The position numbers were made by a program, and so were the translations under genes. A DNA stretch of 64,000 bases from Bacteroidales bacterium. Its GTDB lineage: Bacteria; Bacteroidota; Bacteroidia; Bacteroidales; P3. The stretch's first letter is position 1; each line of letters opens with the position of its first letter. Under the pieces are notes generated by a model. It was not told where the DNA came from and searched no databases. It saw only the letters and a program-made list of their open reading frames with translations. The stretch spans positions 1 through 64,000 of the forward strand of contig JAGCOF010000002.1 in NCBI GenBank assembly GCA_017645585.1, read 5' to 3'. Of the stretch, positions 55,382 to 62,770 are shown one piece after another.

Positions 55382-57424
55382 TTACAAAGTCAGTTTGGCA
55401 CCGACAAAGAGGGTGCGGGGTTGCGAAGGGCCATAGACATACTGCGAGTCGCGCTCGGGACCTACCTCGAGGTCCTGCTGGTAGCTATTGAAGAGGTTCT
55501 GCACACCGGCGCTGAGCTCCAACGCCGCCCGCCGTCCGAAGGGGATGCTGTAGGCAGCCTTGAGCGAGAGGTCGAGGAACGAAGGAGTGACAACCTGCTC
55601 CACGCCGTCGCCGACATTGTGGTAAACCAGCATGGGGCCCGTGAAGGTGCCGCTGGCGGTCAGCTGCAGGCGCTTGGTAGGGCTGTAGAGACCTGTTAGG
55701 TAGGCATAGAGGTCGGGCGTGCGTTCCATACGCTGCTCGAAGCATCCTTCGCTCCACTCCTGCCCCACTCCTGTGTAGCGGCTGCTCTGCCAGGTGCCGC
55801 CCAGCTGCAGCTGCAGGGTGCGGTGGGGCGTGAGGCGCAACTCAGCATTGAGACCCTTCACCTCGGCACCGTCGGCGTTGCGCCGCTCATAGTGGCGGTA
55901 GCCGCTGAGGGTGTCGTCGAAGAGCAACTCATTGACAAACGCATCGTTGATGCGGGTAAAGAAAGCCTCCAACAGCAGGTCGGCCTCCACTGCGCCGAGG
56001 TGGAAGCAGAGGTCGGCCGACGCGGTGAGCGAGTGCGAGGTCTCCATGCGCAGGTCAGTGGCGTTGGTAATCTTGTACAACTCACCGTTGACGGCACCGA
56101 CATGCAGGTCCTCGTCGTAAACCTGCGGCGCACGGAAGCCCGATGAGTAGCCGGCCCTCAGCACCAGGTGCTCGCTCGGAGCGTAACGCACATTCACACG
56201 AGGGCTGACAACAGGCTGTTCCACAAGCGTGTGCTTGTCGGCTCGAGCGCCCAGGAGGAGGCTCCAACGGTAGCTCTTCCACTCGTTCTGCAGATAGGCG
56301 CTGAGCACCCCCACCTGCTGCCGCAGGGTGTCGTTGCTGTTGAGGTTGCGGTCGCTGAGCTTGTCGAGGGTATGCTCCACACCAGCCGTCAGGTCGGCGG
56401 GCATAAACCACAGGCGGTCGTAGTGACGGCTGTAAAGCGCACCATAGTTGAGCGTCAGGTCGGTGGTGTAGCCATAGGCGGTGCCGTAGGGGTCGCCGTC
56501 TTCGCGTTCACCGTAGTAGCTCTGGCGGTTCACATGCTGAGCCGACGCGAAGAGCGAAGCGTGGCGCAAGCCGCTGGACGAGAACCAATCCCACTTCAAG
56601 CTGCCGCTATGGATGTCGTGCTCTCCGCCCTCGGAGATATGAGCCATCGGCGACGGCAGGTCGAAGCGGTCACCACCGCGACGGAACTCGTTGAGGTTGT
56701 GATACTCTATATTCAATTTGGTATAGTCGCTCGGCCTCACATAGCCGCGAAAGCCCACCATGCGGGCCTTCAGCAAGCCCAACTCGGAGTAGCCGTCGCC
56801 GTTGTGGTCGTAGGGGTCACGCTGACGGTTGTGGCCAAAGACGAAGAGGCCCGCCTTGCGGTTGTCGCTGACCACCGAGGCGTTGAACGAGTTGCTCCAA
56901 TCGGCGGTGCGCATCCCCTCCAGGTGTGTCGTGTTGCCCACCGACGCCGTGTTGCCCACCGGCTCGCGGGTGATGACATTGATAACGCCAGCAATGGCAT
57001 TGCTACCGTAGAGCGACGAGCCGCCACCGCGCAGCACCTCCACCCGCTCGATCATCGTCGTGGGCAGCTGCTCCAGCAGGTAGACGCCGGCAAGGGCACT
57101 GTTGATGGGTCGACTGTCGATGAGCACCTGCGAATAGGCGCCACCCAAGCCGTTGATACGCACCTCGTTGGCGCCACAGTTCTGACAGGTGTTCTCCACC
57201 CGCACGCCCGTCTCAAAGCGCAACCCCTCAGCGAGGTTGACGGCGCTGACGGCATCCAGCCTCTCGTGGCTCACCACACCCACCACAGCGGGCACCTCGG
57301 TGCGCGTAGAAGCATGCTGTGTGGCGGTGACCACCACCTGGTTAAGGTCGATAGTATCGGTGTGTTTCTGCCCCCACACCACAAAGGGCATAAGCATCAC
57401 AAGGATGCCCAAAATCTTTTTCAT
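55382..57424 (-). CDS. TonB-dependent receptor, metal-associated context
   Basis: The 680-residue protein has a signal peptide (cleaved near VVWGQ), a plug domain (about residues 40-150, with LNQVVVTATQ, ENTCQNCGANEVRINGLGG and IERVEVLRGGGSSLYGSNAIAGVINVIT) and a 22-strand barrel ending FVGAKLTL. It lacks the N-terminal CarboxypepD domain of SusC, so it is of the BtuB/CirA type. The CQNCG motif in the plug and the His/Cys-rich gene 66 bases upstream suggest a metal or metal-chelate substrate (inference). Confidence 0.9.
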   Translation of the reverse strand: MKKILGILVMLMPFVVWGQKHTDTIDLNQVVVTATQHASTRTEVPAVVGVVSHERLDAVSAVNLAEGLRFETGVRVENTCQNCGANEVRINGLGGAYSQVLIDSRPINSALAGVYLLEQLPTTMIERVEVLRGGGSSLYGSNAIAGVINVITREPVGNTASVGNTTHLEGMRTADWSNSFNASVVSDNRKAGLFVFGHNRQRDPYDHNGDGYSELGLLKARMVGFRGYVRPSDYTKLNIEYHNLNEFRRGGDRFDLPSPMAHISEGGEHDIHSGSLKWDWFSSSGLRHASLFASAQHVNRQSYYGEREDGDPYGTAYGYTTDLTLNYGALYSRHYDRLWFMPADLTAGVEHTLDKLSDRNLNSNDTLRQQVGVLSAYLQNEWKSYRWSLLLGARADKHTLVEQPVVSPRVNVRYAPSEHLVLRAGYSSGFRAPQVYDEDLHVGAVNGELYKITNATDLRMETSHSLTASADLCFHLGAVEADLLLEAFFTRINDAFVNELLFDDTLSGYRHYERRNADGAEVKGLNAELRLTPHRTLQLQLGGTWQSSRYTGVGQEWSEGCFEQRMERTPDLYAYLTGLYSPTKRLQLTASGTFTGPMLVYHNVGDGVEQVVTPSFLDLSLKAAYSIPFGRRAALELSAGVQNLFNSYQQDLEVGPERDSQYVYGPSQPRTLFVGAKLTL

Positions 57425-57490
57425 GAAAATACTGATTGTGTTGGTGATACATTCATTGACAGCCGCCCCTCCGGACGGCACGAGTGAAGA

Positions 57491-57838
57491 TCAGCAACAC
57501 GGGGGAGCCCTGAGGCCAGGAAGGCCGACCCGACCGGCCACAACGGCCGACGGCAGGCCCATGCTGCCGGCAAGACACACCGGCAGCAGCACAGCGACCA
57601 AGAGGGCCGCACTGCCCAGATAGTAGAAGGACATCAGGTGGCAGAAGACGCAGTCGTGCACCGACACGACGGGGACGCCCAGATGGGCGGGGTGCGCCTC
57701 ATGCGCCACACACTGATGGCAGACCTCCGCCTCCGACGAAGGCAGACGGTGGGTATGGACCGACGACACGACCAGCAGTGGCAGGAAGGCTGCCAGCAGG
57801 ACCCAGGCTGATATGCGTGTGCGACGGTTCATCTTCAT
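57491..57838 (-). CDS. small His/Cys-rich membrane protein
   Basis: The 115-residue protein has two membrane segments (about residues 10-28 and 72-95) and between them a His/Cys-rich loop (CHQCVAHEAHPAHLG, then HDCVFCHLMSF) that could bind metal. Small proteins of this kind precede TonB receptors in Bacteroidales and may act in copper, zinc or cobalt handling; the family function is not known to me. Translation starts a few bases after the terminator of the DUF4295 gene. ATG 57832 is a possible alternative start. Confidence 0.7.
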   Translation of the reverse strand: MKMNRRTRISAWVLLAAFLPLLVVSSVHTHRLPSSEAEVCHQCVAHEAHPAHLGVPVVSVHDCVFCHLMSFYYLGSAALLVAVLLPVCLAGSMGLPSAVVAGRVGLPGLRAPPCC

Positions 57839-57842
57839 TCTT

Positions 57843-57878
57843 CAAAAAAAACTTCCCCCACAAAGACTGCGGAGGAAG
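57843..57878 (-). terminator. terminator of the rpmG operon
   Basis: On the minus strand CTTCCTCCGCA pairs with TGTGGGGGAAG (two G-T pairs) and is followed by eight T residues. Confidence 0.82.
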
Positions 57879-57917
57879 CCAAAACAAAAGCGTATGAAAA
57901 AAATTATCTTTTTTCGA

Positions 57918-58073
57918 TTACTTCTTCTTCAGGTATTCCTGCACATTGTCGGAGGCGACGATTTCCTCTTTGAACATATAGGCGCCGGTCTTCTCGGAAC
58001 GCACCATGCGGATCACCTTGGCGAAACTCTTACCTGTCGTGGTTTTGAGGGTAGCAACAACTTTCTTTGCCAT
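57918..58073 (-). CDS. DUF4295 small basic protein
   Basis: The 51-residue protein starts MAKKVVATLKTTTGKSFAKV and ends EYLKKK. It matches the Bacteroidota family DUF4295, which is found next to ribosomal protein genes L33 and L28. It may be ribosome-associated. It lies 18 bases after rpmG in the same operon. Confidence 0.88.
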   Translation of the reverse strand: MAKKVVATLKTTTGKSFAKVIRMVRSEKTGAYMFKEEIVASDNVQEYLKKK

Positions 58074-58091
58074 AGTTCAATGTCTCCTATT

Positions 58092-58280
58092 TTATTTGAT
58101 TTCCTTGTGAACAGTGACTTTCTTCAAGAAGGGGTTGTACTTCTTGAGCTCCAGACGCTCCGGAGTATTCTTTTTGTTCTTGGTGGTGATGTAACGGCTC
58201 ATGCCGGCGACACCGCTGTTCTTCTGCTCGGTGCACTCGAGGATAACCTGCACGCGTGCGTCTTTATTTTTCTTTGCCAT
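58092..58280 (-). CDS. rpmG: 50S ribosomal protein L33
   Basis: The 62-residue protein starts [20 protein letters not shown] and contains [23 protein letters not shown], both typical of L33. The usual zinc Cys pairs are not kept: only one Cys remains, so this is the Cys-poor (C-) form. L28 (rpmB), its usual partner, is absent here, and rpmG has its own promoter. Confidence 0.96.
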   Translation of the reverse strand: MAKKNKDARVQVILECTEQKNSGVAGMSRYITTKNKKNTPERLELKKYNPFLKKVTVHKEIK

Positions 58281-58367
58281 AACTGTTTTTGTTTCCTTAC
58301 GTTAATCGTCTGACCGTCAAACAGAAAAGAGCATCAACAATTCATATTTGAGCAATCAAATCGGCTG

Positions 58368-58398
58368 CAAAAATACACACTTTTTTGAAACTGACAAA
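58368..58398 (-). promoter_or_regulatory. promoter of rpmG-DUF4295
   Basis: On the minus strand TTTG (58398-58395), 19 bases, then TATTTTTG (58375-58368). The leader is about 80 bases long. Confidence 0.8.
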
Positions 58399-58422
58399 AT
58401 TTTTCTTCTTTTTGAATAAAAA

Positions 58423-59652
58423 TTACTTTTTAAGTTTTCCTCCAAAGGACCATCCAAGCCCGAATGTCATCGCCCTCAATTTTTCATTTTTTATATATTC
58501 AGTCACCGATATATAAATAGGACTATTGAACTTATACGACATCCCAACGACAATAAGATCATCGTCAATCACATAACCATAAGGATCATCATCCCTTGTC
58601 TCAAAAACTACTCCTGGAGAGAATCCCATCCGAAGAATAAAAGCATTATTGTTTTTCCAAGTATATTTCCACAACCCACCTCCTTGAATGATAGTATAGT
58701 GATTTGTTTGCATAGCTCCTACGAAAGGTCCAAATGACGACTTACTTTTGAGAGAAAAAGCCAAATCGCTAATAATATTGATAAGGAAATAGCGATCATC
58801 ATCTGCCACCTCATAACTACCGACCCCAAGACTAATACCCCACCAAGGGGAACGTTTGTTACTTTGAGATGCTGACTGTGGTTGAACTTGTCTGCGTTGC
58901 AATACCCACTCTGTTTGTGTAGAATTTTGCGACTTTTCCACTACCATCTCGCCAGCCTTGTGTACGGTCATCAGATAGGTGACGGCGGCTTGCACAGGCT
59001 CGAACTGTACCGTCAAGGACTGATAGCCTTGGGCACTGATGGTGAAGCTGGTACTACCGGGCGAGAGCCACACCATCCACTCGCTGTTGAGGTACTTGCC
59101 GTGCTCCACACCGGAGAACTGCGCCTCGGGCAGCACCAAGCCAATGCGCACCAACGCACAGGTACGACCTTGGGAATCCAAGCGACTGTATTTGCTTGCG
59201 TCGGTCCTCGATTTGTCAACATGGAACGGCTCCACGGCGGTGAGCAGCAGTTTGGATGACGAGGGACTGATACGCACCTCATAAGTCTTGCCCGACTGCA
59301 GAGGCTTAAACTCCAAGTTAAGTGGGGTATAATTAGGTATTGTGATTGACAACCAACTTGCGCCCTGTATCATCCACACCCACCACTCGCCGTTGCCGCG
59401 ATACTGCGTGGAGCGCACGTCGCCCTGGAAGTCCACATTGTCGTCGTCGAGATAAACCACCACCACGGCACAACGGTTGAGGTTGTAATCGTAGCGCTCA
59501 TACTGCACAGCCTCCTGGCGCGAGGTGAGGCTGAGCGGTGCCGTCACCTCCAAGCCCTGCGCCGCCGCCACCGTTGGCAACAGCGCAAACAACACCCCGA
59601 AGAGGCATCCAAAGACAAGCAACCCACCGTTTTTCAATACGTTGCAGTTCAT
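58423..59652 (-). CDS. exported outer-membrane protein with PEGA-like repeats
   Basis: The 409-residue protein has a signal peptide (cleaved after TVAAAQ), two copies of a beta-domain (about residues 25-110 and 115-205; each with NLNRCAVVVVYLDD / GRTCALVRIGLVLPE and GEWWVWM / SEWMVWLSPG) that resemble PEGA-type carbohydrate-associated repeats, and a C-terminal barrel-like part (about 260-409) ending FGLGWSFGGKLKK. The start at 59652 follows a promoter; the upstream frame to 59811 runs through the 11-bp repeat. Function unknown. Confidence 0.72.
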   Translation of the reverse strand: MNCNVLKNGGLLVFGCLFGVLFALLPTVAAAQGLEVTAPLSLTSRQEAVQYERYDYNLNRCAVVVVYLDDDNVDFQGDVRSTQYRGNGEWWVWMIQGASWLSITIPNYTPLNLEFKPLQSGKTYEVRISPSSSKLLLTAVEPFHVDKSRTDASKYSRLDSQGRTCALVRIGLVLPEAQFSGVEHGKYLNSEWMVWLSPGSTSFTISAQGYQSLTVQFEPVQAAVTYLMTVHKAGEMVVEKSQNSTQTEWVLQRRQVQPQSASQSNKRSPWWGISLGVGSYEVADDDRYFLINIISDLAFSLKSKSSFGPFVGAMQTNHYTIIQGGGLWKYTWKNNNAFILRMGFSPGVVFETRDDDPYGYVIDDDLIVVGMSYKFNSPIYISVTEYIKNEKLRAMTFGLGWSFGGKLKK

Positions 59653-59673
59653 TCCACATACTATTAATAGATG

Positions 59674-59704
59674 CAAAGATAACAAAATAATCCGAATGGC
59701 ACAA
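59674..59704 (-). promoter_or_regulatory. promoter of the outer-membrane protein gene
   Basis: On the minus strand TTG (59704-59702), 20 bases, then TATCTTTG (59681-59674), 21 bases before the start codon. Confidence 0.7.
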
Positions 59705-59758
59705 GTTTTTTTTGCCACCGTCCTATTGGCAAGGCACCAAAACCGATCTAACACCGAC

Positions 59759-59824
59759 TGTTCTTTGGTCGTTCTTTGGAAAAAAGCAAAAAACGACCAA
59801 AGAACAACCACCGAACGGTCGGTG
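59759..59824. repeat. 11-bp-period inverted repeat (site P7a)
   Basis: TGTTCTTTGGT, CGTTCTTTGGA, AAAAAGCAAAA, AACGACCAAAG, AACAACCACCG, AACGGTCGGTG. Left and right halves are complementary (AACACCGAC upstream pairs with GTCGGTGTT). The core GTTCTTTGG..CCAAAGAAC is shared with site P4, 23 kb away. Confidence 0.85.
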
Positions 59825-59843
59825 TTGACTCCTACTCTTCAAC

Positions 59844-59942
59844 AACTGTTCATCGACAGTTCTTCAACAGTTCTTCAATTTTTTCTTGAAGAACTGTTGA
59901 AGAACTACTGAAAAACAATTGAAGAAATGGCGGAGTCAGGGC
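59844..59942. repeat. 11-bp-period inverted repeat (site P7b)
   Basis: Nine units without gaps: AACTGTTCATC, GACAGTTCTTC, AACAGTTCTTC, AATTTTTTCTT, GAAGAACTGTT, GAAGAACTACT, GAAAAACAATT, GAAGAAATGGC, GGAGTCAGGGC. The halves are complementary. Together with P7a it fills most of the 387-base divergent region; no gene is seen there. Confidence 0.88.
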
Positions 59943-60006
59943 GGTGCTGTTGATAAATTAATATTAACTTTTATATATATGCGCGCGACGGATGGATTAT
60001 TTTGTG

Positions 60007-60014
60007 TACTTTTG
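60007..60014 (+). promoter_or_regulatory. -7 element for the acyltransferase operon
   Basis: TACTTTTG, 25 bases before the ATG at 60040. No clear -33 element. Confidence 0.55.
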
Positions 60015-60039
60015 CAGTCGGAAAAAGTATCATTCTACT

Positions 60040-60894
60040 ATGGAGAGAGAACACATTGAAATCGGGCCACGACACATCAATATCGAGAAGATACTGAGCG
60101 CAAAACGTGTAAAATTGCCACGTTGGGCGGTGAGCGGCTTGGAGCGACTGCTGCACGTGCCCGACCTGAACAAGGGCATCTATCTCGACCGCGAGTATTT
60201 CGGTCTTGACTTTGTGCACAAGTTCCTCGAGGGCAGCGACCCGCAGGACCTCAACATCACCATCCGCACGGTGGGCGAGGAGAATATCCCCCTCGGCGGC
60301 AACCCCTTGGTGGCGGGCAACCATCCGCTGGGCGGCCCCGACGGCTTGGCGCTGATGGCTGCCGTGGGCAGGGTGCGCAGCGACGTGCAGTTCCCCGTCA
60401 ACGATTTCCTGCTCTACCTGCCCGGGTTGAAGGAGTTGTTTGTGCCCATCGACAAGGTGAACAAGAGCAAGGCGCTGGCGCAACTCGAAGACGCCTTCGC
60501 CGCCCAGAACGCGCTGCTCTACTTCCCGGCGGGCCTCTGCTCGCGCCTGCAGGGCGGCGAAATCAAGGACCTGGAGTGGAAGGCCACCTTCATCAAGAAG
60601 GCGGTGAGGTACCAGCGCGACGTGGTGCCCGTCTACACCGACGCGCGCAACCGCAAGCGCTTCTACCGCCTGGCCAACCTGCGCAAGGGCTTGGGCATCA
60701 AGTTCAACTTCGAGATGGCGCTGCTGCCGGCCGAGATGTACGCCCAGCGCGGCAAGACCTTCACCATCACCTTCGGCCGCCCCATTCCCTGGCAGACCTT
60801 CGACAAGCAGCACACCGCAGCCGAGTGGGCCCAGCTGGTGAAGGAGCACGTGTACAAACTGAGAGAGAACCCGAAGGCAGAGTTTATGGTTTAA
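60040..60894 (+). CDS. acyltransferase, GlsA-like (glycine lipid O-acyltransferase)
   Basis: The 284-residue protein has the acyltransferase motif NHPLGGPDG (HX4D type) near residue 92, and FPAGLCSR, equivalent to the substrate-binding block. In Bacteroides, GlsA of this family adds the second acyl chain to make glycine lipids, and its partner GlsB (next gene) adds the first. A role as a 1-acylglycerol-phosphate acyltransferase is the alternative. It is separated from the next gene by 26 bases made of 7-bp repeats. Confidence 0.8.
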   Translation: MEREHIEIGPRHINIEKILSAKRVKLPRWAVSGLERLLHVPDLNKGIYLDREYFGLDFVHKFLEGSDPQDLNITIRTVGEENIPLGGNPLVAGNHPLGGPDGLALMAAVGRVRSDVQFPVNDFLLYLPGLKELFVPIDKVNKSKALAQLEDAFAAQNALLYFPAGLCSRLQGGEIKDLEWKATFIKKAVRYQRDVVPVYTDARNRKRFYRLANLRKGLGIKFNFEMALLPAEMYAQRGKTFTITFGRPIPWQTFDKQHTAAEWAQLVKEHVYKLRENPKAEFMV

Positions 60895-60937
60895 GGTTTA
60901 AAGTTTAAGGTTTAAAGAAGATGGATTTAAGTTACAT
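60889..60937 (+). repeat. 7-bp repeat at the acyltransferase gene junction (site H8)
   Basis: GTTTAAG, GTTTAAA, GTTTAAG, GTTTAAA, then GAAGATG, GATTTAA, GTTACAT. It holds the stop codon of the first gene and the start codon of the second. No complementary arm is seen, and the downstream protein has no signal peptide. Confidence 0.85.
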
Positions 60938-62084
60938 TGCACCGCCGGTGGACCGCGAACTGATCAAGAAGGAGCTCAAGCAGAAGCACTTCCTGCGCAT
61001 GACCAACCGCGGCAACAAAGAGATATACATCACTACGGCGCACCTCTCGCCCAACATCATGCGCGAGATTGGGCGCCTGCGCGAGCTGAGCTTCGCCACC
61101 GACGGCGGCGGCACCGGCAAGGAGGTGGACATCGACGAGTATGACACCCTGCCCGACCCCTACTGCTGCAAACAGCTCTTTGTGTGGAACACCGAGGACG
61201 AACAGATTATGGGCGGCTACCGCTTCGTCCACGGCAGCACCATGCTGCGGCGGCCCGACGGGTCGATTGCCACACCGACGGCCGAGCACTACCAATTCAG
61301 CCAGGAGTTCATAGACAACTATCTGCCCTACACCGTCGAGCTGGGACGCGCCTTCGTGCAACCCGCCTACCAGCCCTCCATCAATATGCACAAAGGGCTC
61401 TACTCGCTCGACAACCTGTGGGACGGCTTGGGAGCATTGATTCTGGAGATGGCCGAGACGCGCTACTTCCTCGGCAAAATCACCATCTACGACTCGATGG
61501 ACAGCGAGGCGCGCGACATGATGCTCTACTTCTACCAGAAATACTTCCCCGACCCCGACGGGTTGATGTGGCCCTTCCACCCCACCCGCATCGAGATGGA
61601 TTACAACCGGCTGGTGAAGCTCTTCAACGGGCGCAACTACAAGGAAGACTATCAGATACTGCTGCACGCCGTGCGGTCGCGCGGCTGCACGGTGCCTCCG
61701 TTGGTGAATGCCTACATGAACCTCAGCTCTACAATGCGCTATTTCGGCACCTGTCCCGACCACGGCCTGCCCGGCACCAACGGCATCGGCATCCTCATCA
61801 CCCTCAAGGACATCAACGCCGACAAGCGGGTGCGCCACATCGACAGCTACTCGGAGAAGAACATCAAACTCGACCGCAAGCGCTTGTTCCACATCAACAT
61901 GAAGCGCCTCCCCTGGTGGCGCAAGACCAGCGACGAGGAGACCGAAACCCTGCTGGAGCTGAGCATCCTGAAGAGCCAGCAGCGGCAGCGGGCCGAGGAA
62001 CAAGAGAGGCTGCGCAGCAGCAATCTGGACAAACCCAAGCGCAAACGTCGCAAAACCAAGAAGGACGACAAACATGATAATTAA
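60921..62084 (+). CDS. GNAT N-acyltransferase, GlsB/OlsB-like
   Basis: The 387-residue protein has the hemolysin-type acyltransferase domain (PF13444-like; [51 protein letters not shown]) also found in ornithine-lipid OlsB and glycine-lipid GlsB. It probably N-acylates an amino acid head group with a 3-hydroxy fatty acid. The tail (about 345-387) is rich in Lys and Arg. It overlaps engB by 11 bases. Confidence 0.82.
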   Translation: MDLSYIAPPVDRELIKKELKQKHFLRMTNRGNKEIYITTAHLSPNIMREIGRLRELSFATDGGGTGKEVDIDEYDTLPDPYCCKQLFVWNTEDEQIMGGYRFVHGSTMLRRPDGSIATPTAEHYQFSQEFIDNYLPYTVELGRAFVQPAYQPSINMHKGLYSLDNLWDGLGALILEMAETRYFLGKITIYDSMDSEARDMMLYFYQKYFPDPDGLMWPFHPTRIEMDYNRLVKLFNGRNYKEDYQILLHAVRSRGCTVPPLVNAYMNLSSTMRYFGTCPDHGLPGTNGIGILITLKDINADKRVRHIDSYSEKNIKLDRKRLFHINMKRLPWWRKTSDEETETLLELSILKSQQRQRAEEQERLRSSNLDKPKRKRRKTKKDDKHDN

Positions 62085-62691
62085 AAGCGCCACCTTCGCC
62101 ATCAGCAGCCCCAACTACCGCAAGTGCCCGCAGGATGGACGTCCCGAGTACGCCTTCATCGGACGCAGCAACGTAGGCAAGTCGTCGCTCATCAACATGC
62201 TTACCGGCGTCAAAGGATTGGCCAAGACCAGCGGCCGCCCAGGCAAGACGCAGTTGATAAATCACTTCCTCATCAACAACGAGTGGTATCTGGTGGACCT
62301 GCCGGGTTACGGCTATGCACGCACCAGCAAGTCGTCGCGCGCGCAGTGGAGCACCATGATGCGCGACTACTTCCTGCACCGCGAGCAGCTGACCAACACC
62401 TACGTGCTCGTCGACAGCCGCATACCGCCGCAGCGCATCGACCTCGAGTTCCTCGAGTTCCTCGGCAGTCACGGGGTGCCGCTGACCATCGTCTTCACCA
62501 AGAGCGACAAGGAGAAGCAACGCGAGGTGATGGGCAACATCAAGCTGATGAAACAGGCCCTGTCGGAGCAGTGGGAGCCGCTGCCGCCGATGGTGCTCAC
62601 CTCGTCGCTCACCGGCTACGGCCGCGACACGCTGCTCGACCAGATAGAACAAATAAATGAAGAATTAAAAAATAAAAATCAAGAATTATGA
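62074..62691 (+). CDS. engB: ribosome biogenesis GTPase EngB (YihA/YsxC)
   Basis: The 205-residue protein has G1 ([10 protein letters not shown], about residue 29), G3 (DLPGYG), G4 (TKSD) and a C-terminal S-S-L-T segment as G5. EngB helps assemble the 50S subunit. The last 12 or so residues ([11 protein letters not shown]) are encoded by a 7-bp repeat that forms the left arm of site H9. The stop overlaps the start of dacB (ATGA). Confidence 0.95.
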   Translation: MIIKSATFAISSPNYRKCPQDGRPEYAFIGRSNVGKSSLINMLTGVKGLAKTSGRPGKTQLINHFLINNEWYLVDLPGYGYARTSKSSRAQWSTMMRDYFLHREQLTNTYVLVDSRIPPQRIDLEFLEFLGSHGVPLTIVFTKSDKEKQREVMGNIKLMKQALSEQWEPLPPMVLTSSLTGYGRDTLLDQIEQINEELKNKNQEL

Positions 62692-62770
62692 ATATTAAAC
62701 CTCTTGGATTGCTACGGATGTTTCTTTGCGCAAGCATAATTCTTTATTCTTCATTTTTAATCCCCAATTC
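62651..62770 (+). repeat. 7-bp-period inverted repeat at the engB-dacB junction (site H9)
   Basis: Left arm (62651-62699): AAATAAA, TGAAGAA, TTAAAAA, ATAAAAA, TCAAGAA, TTATGAA, TATTAAA. Right arm (62736-62770): ATAATTC, TTTATTC, TTCATTT, TTAATCC, CCAATTC. The left arm encodes the EngB tail and the start of DacB; the right arm encodes the signal-peptide core of DacB. Confidence 0.78.

Noticed and set aside
18146..59942. Ordinary rho-independent terminators as the whole explanation of the 11-bp sites
   Set aside because: Several lie between divergent promoters, have no closing T-run, and one (55305-55381) has no complementary arm. Only P4 is placed as a terminator would be.
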